This document shows, piece after piece, positions 23,801-38,800 of a stretch of DNA of 64,000 nucleotides. Position 1 is the first letter of the stretch. Each line of letters starts with the position of its first letter. The position numbers and the translations under genes were made by a program. This DNA is from Holothuria scabra (taxonomy: Eukaryota > Echinodermata > Holothuroidea > Aspidochirotida > Holothuriidae): assembly GCA_037179385.1 (NCBI GenBank), contig CM074200.1:35219884-35283883 (forward strand), written 5' to 3'. The notes under the pieces were generated by a model. The model ran no database searches. It saw nothing but the letters and a program-made list of their open reading frames with translations, and was not told where the DNA came from.

Positions 23801-26800
23801 CAAGCTCATGACAAGAAGCAGCTAGCAGAAGATGTAAACAAAGCAGAACAATACCAGTGAGTTGTTCCACTGTTTGCAAGATGTGACAGACAGACAGTAG
23901 GGCAACTTCTTACAGTGTTTGGTTTTTGTTGACCTTCATTCACTGAAGCAAAAAGGTGTGGACACTGGACAGAGCTTTTATAGGCAGCAAAATTGGACAT
24001 GTATCATTCCCCAAAAATTAATTGGAATCATTTACATCAGGCCTTCATTTTTTATTGCTTCTGATGAACAATATTCATAGCATTACTCCAGGGGAGCAGG
24101 GGAGGATTGAAATGAATTCATTAAAACTGTTTTGTACCATTGTTTGGATTTGATGTTACTGTTAATGTTTGCATTCAGGGAATAATTTAGTACAGAAATT
24201 TTGCATAGCATTTTTGCGATACAAGTTTCATTTTGTGTAGCAATTTTCAGAATTTGCATAGTAATTTACACTGTCATACTTTTCTTTTTTTATGCAGTAC
24301 TCTGATTCATGCCCAGATGCTATTCCCCGCTATGATACTGTGTTAAGTTTTATGCTGAAACTAAACCTAAACATTGACTAAATGTGACTGCATTGTTCCA
24401 CGAAAAGTCCTGTTTGCAATAGTTCTTTATGGATCTGCAGAAACAAGGCACTAAGTACTGACTTCAATTCCATATCAGACTGAATCAGCTCATTGCTTTG
24501 CTGTACAGTGTAAGGTCCTCCAGAAAGTGTGTAAAAAACATTCACTCAACAAACTTGATGCACTGCTAACAAACTGGAACAGGGCCAGAAGACAGTAACC
24601 TTATTATTTTTCTTCCACTATGATGATGAGCAGTTTGCATGCTTCTTAAATCCTGGGACATTTCCTAAATTTTGAGCTTGCAATCCGTTTCTAAATGTGT
24701 TCTCAAACTTCTCATATGTATTACCTACAAGGACTACTGTGGGTATTGCTACAGCTTCATTCAGGGTAGTCAGAACGATGTCAATTTGAAAGATATCCAA
24801 TATTATCAAGTTTTCACACATTTCATAAAATAATTATGAGGAATGTGTAAAATACTCTTACTAAGCCCTTCATACTATTTTCGAAAGATTAACCCCAGTA
24901 ATTTTGCCCTACGATGCTTTTTTCTTCAGAGTTATTTGTGCCAGACCTTGCACTATCCTAACGTGTTTGCATATGGAGATGTGTAGAGCCTAGGCTAGTC
25001 TCATGTTTCTGTGGAAGAAGTTTGATCCCTATATATGGGAAGTCTCTGAGCTGTCGTAACAGTAGCATTTACAGAGTGCCTCGTACACAGCTGCATACGT
25101 TGAAGTCGCACTATCGACGATGTAACTAGTGGCCAATAGGTGCATGTAAAAGTTTCGTGAATAGTCATAATTACCTTGCTGTTTTGAAGGTACTCAAGTT
25201 TTTGGATACTTTTCTTGCTGTTTTTTGTAGTGTTTTGTTGCTTGACAATTGTACGTGTACTAATAGCATATTGAACAGTTGTAGGTCTACTTGCAGTATT
25301 CCCTTTTGTCATTTCCATTCACCGAGTACCGGAACTTTTGCTCGAAAATTGTATCGCAAATTTTGCTACACCTATTTTTATTTGTGTCGCAAATCTGTCA
25401 TTTTGCATCGCATTTTGAGATGCGATACTGGATAAATTATTCCCTGGCATTAAAGCAAATAACCCTGATACCAGTTAAGGAAAACATTGTTACCATGGAT
25501 ACAGACAGACCCTAGTTTAATCAGTTGTGAACCATTCCAGTTCTTTCAAATAAACCCATATTTCTTCCCAAAAATGTTGCATGCAGCAAGACTTATGAAT
25601 TTTTTATCATTCTGAAAATTTTTCAGACAATTTTTGTATGACCATTATCTCTGAAACAAATAATTCTCTGACTACCTGATATTCAATATTGTCTTATGTT
25701 AAACATTCAATAGGTATGCAGATTTTCACTTGAACAAAGACATTGTTTTCCTTCAATAGACCATTTTCCAAATATTGATTACAAAGAATTGTTGGTTGTA
25801 GGTCAGGAGAGATAAAATTTTACCACCCAGTTTCCAACCAATTGGTTCAAGTCAAGTTGACTATTAAAGGCCTTTTTTCCAGCTGTGGCTCCCTGAATTG
25901 TGGGAGAGAATTATGGTTATCCTGCAGAGCAGACTCTGTTTTTTCAGCTTCTCAGCTTCCAAAACCACCTTCAGGCAAAGCGAACAGGAACATGTCTAGT
26001 TTTAAGCTAGCCGCACACTTACGCGACTTTGTGCAACTCAACTCGATCGGCTGATCTCCATCAGTCGTGTAATGTGTGTGTTTCTGGCTGAGATTGGCAG
26101 TTGCAAGACCAGTTGTAAGTCATGCTGACTTCAGTCAGGAAGAGTCAACATGCATGTTGGTTCTTCCTGGCTGAAATCGTTGTGACTACAATTGGTCTTA
26201 ACATTGCCAATCACAGTTGTTGCAACGATCAAGTTGAGTTGCAGTGTGCAAAGTTGTATAATGTGCGGCTAGCTTTAGGCGCAAACTTCATTACCATAAT
26301 ATATGACTTATTCATGTACTCTCTCATGAATCATGCTATTGTTTTTGAGTGAGTGTTTGTACTCTTGTAGGCTTAAACTGGAAGTCTAAACAGAAACCTG
26401 AGATGTCTGATTATTACTGTGTTACTTAACCACTTGTCTGTTCAGTGGGTACTGCCAAGGCATGGTGGGTATTACAATGACATACTGTACCGTAACCAGC
26501 TGTGTGGGTGGCATTGGCTACAGCATGATTTCAATGTGGCCAGGTGCCATCTTCTTGTGAATATTCCCTAACATTCAACCAGTCTCTAGGCCACATATTT
26601 CTATGGATATCTAGTAGAATTTGTTCAGTATTCACTTTTGCAGGCGTTAGGGATATGACTTATTGGAATATACGGTACAGCCTGCTATGCAGGTAAAATT
26701 ATGGTGTGCATTGTTTTTGTCAATTTAATTTTACCATGACCTTAAACAATGCACACCAAAACTCTGCTCAGCAATCCTTTGTTATTGTTACTTGGAAAAG

Positions 26801-29800
26801 GTCTATGGTAAATTTTATTTATTTTTTATTTTCTTTTGGTAGTATTTTAGGTAAAGAAGTAATTGAGATGCAGATCGATGACCCAACCCTCTTTAAGTCC
26901 AGGATTCATAATTACAACCCCTGGAAATTACCAGATTTGTATGAAGAGATGGAACCAGATGATAGCACTGAGGAGGTCCTCATTGAGAAACGGGAAAAAC
27001 TGAAACAGTAAGATGTTATTCAAATTATTCTGATAATTTTGAAGGAATAGTTCAAGCAAAAATTTTATCTCTGTATGTGATAGTGCAACAAAATCTGCAC
27101 AATTTGGTGAAACTCACATTATAACAGACACTTCTGGAGATATCAGCAGATAAAGTTACTACGTTTGAAGGCCAAAATGACCTTGCTAAAGGGTAATATA
27201 TGTCCTTTCCTCATATTCAATAAAGGGAATGCTTTGTTACTTTGTTTTTTTCATTAATGTTGACCTTGAATTAAATGGAGAATGTGAATGCATGTGGGGA
27301 TTGTGAAGTTTGTTAAGTTCCCACCTCTTATGCCATCACATTTTGATAATAGGAAATTGATGTAGAGAAAATTGGTTGTAATGTTAACAGAAGCATGTTC
27401 ATCAGGATATGATGTCATGTGCTTCATTCAAATTTAGACAAGTATTGCTGCTGATATCTTGAGAACCACAAATTGGATTTGAATGGAAATTTTACCCCAT
27501 TGCTTAGAATAAGAAGCTCTGGATCAAATCAAAACTTGACTTGACCTTTAAACTTTCTTTTAATGGCTTGTAGACATTTAATCATTGCATGTGTCATTTC
27601 ATGTGAAAACCAATAAAAAATTCCCAATGAGTCATAATTTTCATCAAAATACATAATAGAAGTTACTGATCCTTTACTTACATGGTAAATAATCCTTAAC
27701 TGTCAAAAATAATGAATTAAAAGATAAAAGCCTGGAAAGGTTGCCAACAAATGCAAAGTCCAAAGATGTCAAAATTTCATGAGGCACTGCATATTTTGAA
27801 AATGGTCAAAAATATTCAGTTCCAACAAATTTTTTAAAGCAGTCTCAATTTACCACTGTTTAGAAAAGTAACTGGGTTTAACATGTTCACAGACTTCAGA
27901 TTGTCCGCCTGTACTTCGGCAGATGTGCTCCTTTATCATGAGTGAGAACAAAAACATCACAGACTGAAAAAAGCTGGGTGAATTTTCACCCACGATATGT
28001 CACAAAACCATAGCACTAAGCTGAGTGCTGGGATAACTCATTATCCACCTATGGTAAAAAAAAGAAAAGGAGATACTTAACACATATGAATCGTTTGGAG
28101 GCATAGCAAGTGCAAATATGGTGGCAACAATAAAAAAAGTACTATTTTGCGGAACCTGTACATGCATACTGTGTGTATGCAATGTAATACATAGCTCAGT
28201 ATGGCAGGATGGTTCTCCTTCTGTAGCGAAAGGGTTAATCTGGGGATGAAAGGTTTGAATAATATTTGTTCTGAAAGGAGAATGGTGGGATTTGCCCACT
28301 GACCCTGTTAACTTTTTTGTGTTCTTAAACGTGATGTTTGTAACCTTTGTTAAATGATTGCCTCTTATTCGTATCTCTATTGTACTTCAAATGCATTGTG
28401 ATAATAGGGAGAAACTAGAGGTCCTTAGACAACAAAACGCCGCTCCAACCACATCGACCCAACCACGTGCTTTCAGCAAAAAATCAACCACCTCTGTTAC
28501 CACTGCTGCAGTTACCAAGCCAGCATCAGAAGATGGCCCTAGCAAACCACAACAACAGGTGGAACTCATTGAAATTGATGATGACTCTGATGAAGAAAAT
28601 CAATGTCCAACAGTTATATCAAAGTGAGTGTATTAATTCAACAAGGTTTCTATTGGTAAAGGACAAGAATCCAACAAGTCTTACTTGTTATCCTTCTATT
28701 ATCTCACCAGTTATGGTGAGAAGATGGTTCCTGTTTTTCATTGTGGAGGTCAAAGGTCATCTGGGGTCAACAAGGGTCAAATTCACAAAACCTTGCTAAC
28801 ATGATATCTTAAGGTAAGAAGCTTGCTTATACTTCATAGGTAGTATGTAGATATCTTATGGTGAGAAGATGGTCGCCATAGTTTTTGTTGGCGGTAACAG
28901 GTCATCTGAGGTTTTGTGGTAAAATTTTGAAAACCTTTTTGACATGGTATAACAAGGTAGCAAGATTTGATGTAAAAAATTTGCTCATTAGGCTCAAGGT
29001 CGGGTGGGTGCAACAATATTACAATGAGATAAAATTGTTCATTTCCATAAAACTTTTCATATTTTAGAATGCAGGGACAGAAAGTCTTAAAAACAATGTT
29101 CTCAAGAAAGCAAGCAGCGATTGTTTTGGCCATGACTATGAATTAATATTCATAGCAACTGCTTCCCAGATGTATTCAAAACAGTTTTGTACCTAACAAT
29201 TTCTTATTAGAAACAACTGCCACTTTCTTGGAAAGCTTTTTTTTTCCAGTGTTTAAGGAGTAAATGTTTCCGGGAAGTTTAATCAAGTTATATAGAGACA
29301 CACATGTAAACTTCGTAGTAGTTAATGTAATATTGTATAAGTTGGTGTTTTTTGTGTCCATTTTGCAGTATTCCTTGTCCCATGAAGGGAAGCCATGTTC
29401 TTGCCAAATGGAAAGATAACTGCTGGTTTAAGGGTACCCTCGTTGATATCATTAAAGATCAGAGAGGCCAGGTAAGTATCATGAAATGATTTATCCAGCA
29501 TTTTTTCTACACAGAATGGACAAATTGCTACACACTGCAAAATTTTTGCTGATTTTGTTTATACAACAGTAGTGTTGGTAACAATTGGTATTGTTATGGT
29601 AGTGATTATTTGGTGTCACTTGTGATTTTAAGTTAATTGTAGAGTTGTTTTCTACATTGTTATATATGATATCCTAGTATGAGTAAAGGGTACTGTACCT
29701 TTAAGGTACCATAGTCTAGTATGGTATAAGGGTACGTTCATGGTAAGAGGATATCCCACTATGGTTAGAGGGTACCTTTAAGGGTATATGAAATCCTAGT

Positions 29801-32800
29801 AAAGTTAAATGGTACCTTTATGGTTAGAGGATTATTCCAGTATGTTTAAAGAATGCCTTTATGGTTAGAGGATATTTTAGTATTGTTAAAGGGTATTTTT
29901 AAGGTTCAAGGATATCCTTGTGTGGTTAAAGAATGTCTGTGAGGTTCAAGGGTACCCTAGTAGGGTGAAAGGGGGTACCTTTAAGGTCAGAGGATTTCTT
30001 AGTATGGTAAATGCTTAGTTAACCTTGAATATGATATATTGAAGTTCAAAAATATCATAAAAGATACTTTGAAAGAAATAAGAAGAAAATAGTAAGATTT
30101 AGCTGTTGCTTTCAGATAAGTTGAATGGCAGCCCTTCCCCTTTAGGGAATTATTCAAGGATAGGGTGGTCTCAATTACTGTTTCAGCTCTTTGCATTAGC
30201 ATTTATATTATTCTCAACAGCAAAAGTTTAAAGTTAGAATCGAGCGAGAGCGGGACAGTGTGCAGATTGTGGTGTCTGGAATGCAAATAGCGTCAGCACA
30301 TTCAGCAAGATCTTCAGAGCTTACCATTGGACAAAGAATTGTTGGTAAGTTACACCTTTTTTGTCAAATAGATGAACTCCGTAATTTGTTATGTTTGTTG
30401 ATTCATGGAATTGTATAACTCCCAAATGAATTACCAAAATCACTTATTAGAGATTGTGACCTAAAATCAGGTTGATTCAAATAGATCTTCTATGGTTGAA
30501 AAATTATGGCTCTTATTTTATGTTCATTCATACTTAGAGATATTCCTCAACTTGTATTGGTTCATCATGGTCAGGTGGGTGTGAATTATCTCACAATAGT
30601 CCACCGGAAAAAAGGATAGACCCAATCAGCGACTGGATGACAACAGTACTGTTAGGCTAGTTGTACTTCTTCTTATGCATAGCATCTGTACAGCCTAGAA
30701 AACTAGGGCTGCATGTAGCATGGGCCGTAATGCCACTGTATATACTGTAGGTATTATACTGTTGCTGGTGCTGTTTTAAATGGATAGCATACAGTAGTAC
30801 ATTCTTCTTATGTTCTTAAATTAAGTAAATTAAATCGGGAATGGTACAACATTACTAAACAAGAATACAAAGTAAAGATTCATGGAAGAGATCAGGTTGA
30901 TCGAGTACCCCAAATCAGTGTTTGATGTTCTGATCAACATTTGATCTTAGTCATGATAGCCTAACTAACTTTAATGCTAGTATTGGAACACTTTCACTTC
31001 CAATGTTAATAGCCTAATGTAACCAGTCTGTGTTATATATATGCTGGGTTCAGATGGCTAAAGTCTTGCCCTGCCTAGCATTGTTTCTAAGTGTAGCTAT
31101 AGTGCTAGTGGTTTGATATTGTCAATGTTCATACAACTGTACAAGGAGATGAGGTGTCATTGAAGTTTTTCCTGGGATTTTGGTACTTGGGCCATAAAAC
31201 ATTTGAAACCACTTGGGGAAAATCATAGAAATTAATCAGTAATGCAAGCAATACATTGCAAGAGACATTATTACAACATAGAGGTCAGGAGACACACACA
31301 CAACTTACATAAGCCTAACAGCACCCTGAAAAAGGGACATTATGCAAAGAGTGACATAACTTCTAAAATACACACTCACTCATACTTGTAAATGCCGTCA
31401 AACAGGGACTCCTGTATTTAACCTTTCAACCGGGGACTGGCTGTAGAATGGACAGTAGTTTGTTTGCTGATAGTAAATGATCCACCTTAGTACAACAGGA
31501 GAGGAGGGTGCTCAATATATGTTCAATCAATATTTATCTAGATAATTGTAGGTGTGTAAAGGATTCTCCACAGGGAACCATGGACATAACATGATACACA
31601 CGCATATCTTGTAAACCCGGACGGAAAACAGCACTATATCAGTGGGGACTGATCCTATATAGTCTTTCATTCAATAGATATCTTCATGGAGACATCATGT
31701 AGCACTAAGGGGCTATTTAAAGCTATGGTGGAAAACAGGAACCATTTCCTGGTGTATGTTAAGTCCCCGATTGGTAGGTGTGTATACACAAAAACGTCCC
31801 TGGTTGATTGCATTTGTCAACGTACAAATGTTTACAGGGTAGAACACACTCAGTGTCTTAACAGTGTCTTTCTGCACTAACTGGGGTTGATTGCATTTTA
31901 CTGGAATCACAGCGGTACACTGGGGTTGTACTGTCACAGAAAAATTAAGGAAACAGTATAAACGAAACAAAATACAGAAATTTGAATCACACAGGAATGC
32001 TGTAGTCACGCACAATATCCAGAATGAGTTAGCTTGCTTAAATTAAAAATATAAAAATAGGTGCAAAACTCTTGTAAAAGAAGCACAGAATAGTTGACAG
32101 GGACAGGAGGCTACCATAATAGAAACAGGAATGGAAATGACTTGCTTACATGGGCCATGCTTAACTTAAGCACCTAAACACTCTAAATAAAAAGGAAACT
32201 GGAAGCTTGGCTAAGTAAGTACTTAATGGATCGTTGAAGAGAAAAATTAACTTTTTGGTGGAGATAACATGTATATTGGCTGCGGTATGTAGGTAGTAGT
32301 GGCTACATTCAAAGTGTGTACATGCATAATTATATGTGTACAAGTATGCACTCAAGTACACTTTAGTTTACTGTGCAATGTACAATGCTTAAAATTGGTT
32401 GCTGAGGAGGTCAGTTGCCATACATTATATCCTCCTTACCTTCTAGAAGTTCAACTCACAGAAGGAATGCAAGGGGGAATCCTGAAAATGGATAGCCTGC
32501 TAGCTTTTGTTGGTATCATCTGCTTTTTAATTGCAGGTGTGATATGAATATTCATATTTTTTTATGATATTGTATTTAATTTTTATTTTTTTTACACTTT
32601 TTTCAGCTTTATTCAAGGAAGAGGATGGAGATGACTGCCTCTATGCTGGAGTGATAGCTGAAATGCCAATGACTACAAATCATGGAAGGTCAGTAATGTC
32701 TTGCCTTCCTGACTGTCTTTTTGTGTTTCTGTTTGTATGTCTGTATGTCTGTCTGTCTGTCTGTCTGCCTGTCTGTGTGTCAAAATGTATGTATGTATGT

Positions 32801-35800
32801 GTGTCTATGTGTATACTTGTCTGCTTGCTTTTTGGGGGGATCATCTACTAGTTACTCAGTCCACTTGAGGTGATAAAATGGTACCTTGATTGAGCAATTT
32901 CGGAACATTTGTTAACTTTGCCTCAGCATTAAAATTTCTCTCCACTCTAAATTGCAGGATTCTGTGGTTTAAATGCTGTGTTTGTTTAAATCAAGCAAGA
33001 CCACATGTGTTTTTGGCAGGATGACCCACATTCTCTAAAATGTCACAGTCATTGGTATGTGAAATATTTGACCTTGTTACTATGGTAGCACTACCCAATC
33101 AACCAAACCTGGGGGGTATATGAGAACACAGACTTGAATACACGGCAAGCCTGTTATTTTGCCTAATTGTAAGCATGGGGTAACACTGAGTGTCACAGGG
33201 TTCGTGAGACCAAACCTCTTGTCTATTTGTATTTTTAACTAGTAGTCATGACCTGCTTCTGCTTGTAAATTATATCTGTTTGTCTGTCTGTCTGTCTGTT
33301 TGTGTAACTACTTTTTGTGATACTTGCATTTTTTGCTTTCAGACTGACAAGTTTTAATTAAGACAGTCTTTCTCTCTCTTCTGGCTCTTGAAATGTCTCA
33401 GAACATCATTTTAATCAGTTTGCTTACCCTTTTGACCTGCGGTTTTATCTTCATTATCATTCATTTGTTGCTTTCATTTGCGTTAATTGCCACAAATTGC
33501 TTCATTTCTCTACCAGGTATCTTGTTTTCTTTGATGACGGCTATGTTCAATATATGCACAGAAAAAGAATCTACCTTGTGTATCAGAACAGTAAAAATGT
33601 CTGGGACGATGTGGAGGAATTGATGTCAGAATTTGTGAAAGACTACCTTGAACAATATCCTTTCCGACCACTCGTCAGAGTAGTCACAGATTCAGAGGTG
33701 AAGACAGAATTTCAAGGAAAATGGTAAGTCATGAAGATATCCTCAGACTAGCATTTGGTAGCTAGTTTTTTATCGAGTATCCAATTATTACCACTGAAGT
33801 CAAAGGCTGGTCAGGGTTTTGAGGGGCTGGATTGGCCCTAAATGTTATTATTAGATACTTACAGCCGTCAGTGCTATTTGCACACTTCGTCTTTGGTGTA
33901 GCTTACACCATTACAGTTGAGACCACATGATTGGTCTAGTGACAGAGCATTCATTTCCAAAATATGAGGCATGGGTGTCATTCCCAGATGGAGTGATAAC
34001 ATGTCATACCAAGCCAGATGGAGTAGTAACATGTCATACCAAGGACTTTAAAGGCCTTATCCTCCCACCCCAAACAGTGCACATTCTCCAAACCTGAGCA
34101 CTGTCTAAATAAAATCCATCCTCATTCAGACACAATATCAGTATATTGCTTCAGGGTGATTATACAAGAGCCCACTTTCATAATCAAAGCTTTCTCAGTA
34201 CAGTACATGTCGTGTATATGAGTTTTGTTACTCTGCATATTTTGAACTTGCTGTCATTCAAAGTACTGTGCCAGTTGAGAATTTCCATGGAGTATTACAG
34301 AAGTTGCAGTTTAGAATAAGAGGATTAGGCCTTGTAGAAAATGGAACCTACTTTTATTGTGCATGGTGCTTCGTTTCAACAATGGAGTAGGAAAACAACC
34401 AGTGCCCCTAAATTGGAAGAAAGGATGGGGCCAAGAGCCAAAAAAGGCTCCAAGAGATTTAAAAGGGTCATAAGGTGGGGCTTAATGCCCTCTCTAACAA
34501 ACAAGCTGCACCATTACAGTTATTTATTAAATACGGTATCATATTGATATCAGCCAACTCTTAGAAGTAAAATACAAGACACATTGGACATCTGTTGTTT
34601 CACGTGTTGATATGACCAGCATGGTGGGTGGTGCTGGCCAACCACACACAGCACTCCATATTACCCCCCAGCACTTCAGGCAAACACACGTCTCCCTGCC
34701 TACCACAAATCTGCCTACTGTATCATTCAAGACATAAAAATAGCCCCAAATTTACTCACTGAAGTAAAATGAGGGACAAATAAAATATTAATGGCTAAAA
34801 AATGGGGTAAATGTCATGGGGTAGGGTGAGGCACATTTTCCAGATCAGACCATTACCCAGCATTCAAATTTGGCTAGCTACAACTCTGATGACCAGTCTC
34901 ACAGCTGTGGGGACATGGCTTAAGAGTCAAGGAAATAAAAATTTCATATATATGATGCAAATTTTGTCTTCAGCATTTCAGTGACTGGTTCATTGATTGT
35001 TAAACTTAATTTGCATGGTTATATAGATGCAAGTTTTGTCTGTAACCTTATAGACGAATTTGATCAGTGCTTGTGTTAAGTGATTGTAGGCAGCCATAAG
35101 TGGGGTCCATCAGCCTTAACTCGTTTTCATTCATTTTCTACATGAATTTGAAACCCTCATATTCAGTAAAATTTAGGGAATCAAGATTTGATTCAGTGTA
35201 CAATCTTCCATGATAAAGGTAAGCAAGGAAATTGAAAAACAAGGTAATGGACCCCAGTTTTGTTCGACTAAAATCAGACCATCACTTGCTCTCTGGGTTT
35301 GTCTTTACAAATATCAATGAATTTTTCATTTAGGCTAAGAGCCAAAGTTGTTGAAGTCGACAGCAGTCTAGTTCTAATGCAGTACACAAATGATTTACAA
35401 AAAGAATGGCTCTACAGAGGCTCAACCAGACTCGAACCTGTCTACAGATTTGTGGTAAGTTCATGTAACTTAACAATGTGGAAAAATCAGTTGTATAGTT
35501 GATTCCTGATGTGAACTATGGGCCATTTCTCTCAGTTTTCCTAGAACCTCAGTGTAAGTTATAGTTTTGATAGTAAAGTAGTGAGACACCTTTGTAAAAT
35601 GTGATTATGTATCTGGATGTATTCACATCTGAAATGTATACAGCCATCAAATATGAAAAAAAAAAATGAGATACTCAAAAGTTTTCCTACAAAGCATTGA
35701 TATTATTACCAAAACAAATCATTGCAGAGAGACAATTGGAAAAACTTTATTTTTTGACTGTTTGACATCCATGCAGGCCCTGAACATAAAGGATCTGGAA

Positions 35801-38800
35801 CCTTCACCAAGCAAAATGTTTCAACATTTTAGTAGAGTAAGGACAAAAAAATTAAACAATGCACATGAAACTGAACAAAACATCAAGAGTTTTATAGGTT
35901 AAATTCAATTCACTTCATCGCTTATTTTCCACAAAAATCATAAATAATAGGAGCAAATATAAAATAACAGAAAGTGGTGGAGCAAAGAGCTTGTACTAAG
36001 CAGGCCACCTTTACAAGAAATAGAATATATAAAAAAAAAAGACAAAAAGATCAATAACACAAAGTAGAACTAAGTAACAGCCAACCTCCCTTTCCAGAAA
36101 CCCTAAACACCCACCACCCATGAGGGAGTAAATAAGAATAACATCAATACTTATCAATTAGACATAATTTAAATTACTTGATAGATGAGGAAAGTGAGGA
36201 AATGCTTTTTAGGTGAGATCAAAGTTATTCCATAATTGAGACCTGGAAGTAACAAATGACTTTTTATTTACCTCAGTGTTGCCTCTATATAGGTGAAAGT
36301 TTTGGAATGCCTGGTACAGTAATTGTGGACAGATTTATTAAGATGAAAGATACTGTAAAATATGGAATGTAAAACTCATGACTAATTTTGAACATAGAGA
36401 AACCCATTCGGTGCTAATAAATATCAAAAACACTTGGAATATTTAATTCTTCAAAAAGGTCAGCTGCATTAGCCTTAAAGTGGGAGGAAGTAATTAGACG
36501 AATGGCCCTTCTTTGCAGTACATAAATGCTATTAAGATAAGAATGGAAGGTTTTTCCCCGAGCAATGTTACAATAGGATAAATGAGGGAAGATAAGAGTA
36601 TTGTACAGAGAAAGTAAGACCTGAAGAGGTACAAGATGCTTGATTTTGTGCAGGAGGTCTATAGTCTTAGAGATTTTGTTACATAATAAGTCAACGTGGC
36701 ATTTCCAAGTCAAGTGAGGATCTATGAGTAGCCCTAAGAACTTAACAGAATCGGATTGATTAATAATAGAACCATCAATGCCAATACTTATGTTGGGTGA
36801 TTTCTTCCCACCGGACTGGAACAGCATGAAATGCGTCTTTTTGACGTTCAGAGACAGTTTGTTTTCTTTGAACCAGCAACACACACGAGCAAGCTCGGCA
36901 TTTAGTATAGAGACATTAGAAGTAGGATCATCTGTTCTAAATAAGATACTAGTGTCATCTGCGAATAGTACAAATGTTAACTTATTGAAAAAAGTGGAAG
37001 ATAATTGATGTAGATAAAGAATAACAGGGGACCTAAAATAGACCCCTGGGGTACGCCTCAGGATATATCTTTGAAAGACGAACAACAGTTATTAATGCAT
37101 ACAAGTTGCTTACGATCAGATAAATAACTTACAAACCAATCGTGAGCTATACCTCTAATTCCATAATAAGTGAGTTTGAGTAATAGAATGTTATGATTAA
37201 CGATATCAAAGGCCTTAGATATGTCCACAAAAACACCCACTGTACTTTGTTTATTGTCAAACCCAGCAGTAATGTGGTTAGATAAATCAAGAGAAGCCAT
37301 GTACATAGAATACTTCTTACGGAATCTGAACTGATTGTCAGAGAGAAGCTTATGTATTTCAAGAAAGTGCGAAAGCTTATTATGGGGGGCAATTAGAGAT
37401 ATTCAGAGGGGTCATCAGATTTAGATACAGGCGTAACTCTTGCAAGTTTAAGGTGATCAGGGAAAACACCATTAGCAGAGATAAATTAACAATGTGAGTC
37501 AGGTTAGGTTAGGTTAGGTTATGTAAGGTTAGGTTAGATGGAGTTTTACGGCATGATCACCTGTTCAAAAAAAAGGGAACCATGCATGTTCCTGGGCGAT
37601 TAACCAAAATGTTCCTTACAAATTTCCTTACACAAATCTAATCACAAAATTGGTGCCCTATAGTGATATAGCGCCATCTATACCCAGTTAGACTGTTGTT
37701 ACTGTCAACATCACTCTTGTTGTAGTTCTCCATACATAAAGTGTGTACGATGGCAAGCACACAGTGAACGCTCATTCGACGTTCATTTTCGAGGTCAAAT
37801 GTCAGCCATTAGATGGATTCAAGTGATAAAAACCACTCAAGGATAACAAATAAGGATTAAAGAGTGATGCGGGTGAGTTTTTTATCATTGGTAGGGCTTC
37901 GGAACAGCACGACAGCAAAAAAATTGTGCCGGTGTGGGGGTATGTAATTGAAAGTAATTGAAGGTAATTAGGTTTATTGTGTCATAGGGTCTTGTTAAGA
38001 TAGTGAGACACCTAGGTGCTGGGAAAAGGTTTAGGAAACATTCCTCTAGGTAAATCTTTGGTAACCATGCCACCTTATGTACTTGTTTTGGATCAACATG
38101 AATATTTTTTCCATCAATGTCCAAATGATGCATGTACATGGCCGGAGAGTCAATGCTGAAACTCTGGTATTAAGGCTATCTGTTTGCTATGCTGTGAATT
38201 AATTTCTCTTTTATTTTTTTATAATAATACAGATGATGCATCGATATGGCCAGGGGGTCACCCCACGCCAGGTTCAACAGAATGTGAAACGAGTAGAATA
38301 TTCATTGATCAAACCACATCAGTATTTACCAGGTAAAGTAATATACATTGATGAAATGTTGACATTTTTCATTTAAACAATAAAATAGTCTATTTGCAGA
38401 TGCCAATTTTATGAGTTGAGATGATAACATTAAGTTTCTCTCCTGTTCTGTTTCTACTTTGTTTTTGATTACAATGTAGTGTCAGATAAGGGGAGAAAAC
38501 AGATGGCCCGTAAAAGCAGCGGATCTGCATCTAGAGTTCGAAAGGTCCAGGTCAATGAAGAGGAGCCAGAGATTATTGACCTGGAGCAGGATGAACCAAG
38601 GGAAGTAGAGACGGTAGAGAAAGAAGCAGAACAACCAGTTAGTGAACCTGCCAAAGATAGGAAAGAAAAGAAAAAATTCGGTAAGATTCACACCCCCCAC
38701 CACCCCCCCCCTTCGGCTATTTAACCTAAGTGAAAATTTAGTTATCTCATGCTTTGAATCTAGTGATGAATGTTTTCAAAGCTTCAAAGCAATATAGTAG

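Larger units (their letters stand above)
35455..38232 (+). other. Intron holding an antisense LINE and a short AGGTT repeat
   Basis: 35890-37500 is the LINE described separately. 37502-37540 has an (AGGTT)n tract. 37553-38232 shows no gene. Confidence 0.6.

Noticed and set aside
36778..37008. Open frame on + strand over the LINE
   Set aside because: Antisense shadow of the reverse-transcriptase frame, which has the real motifs.
37502..37540. Interstitial telomere of TTAGG type
   Set aside because: Only about seven imperfect AGGTT units, not near other telomeric sequence. Better called a simple repeat.
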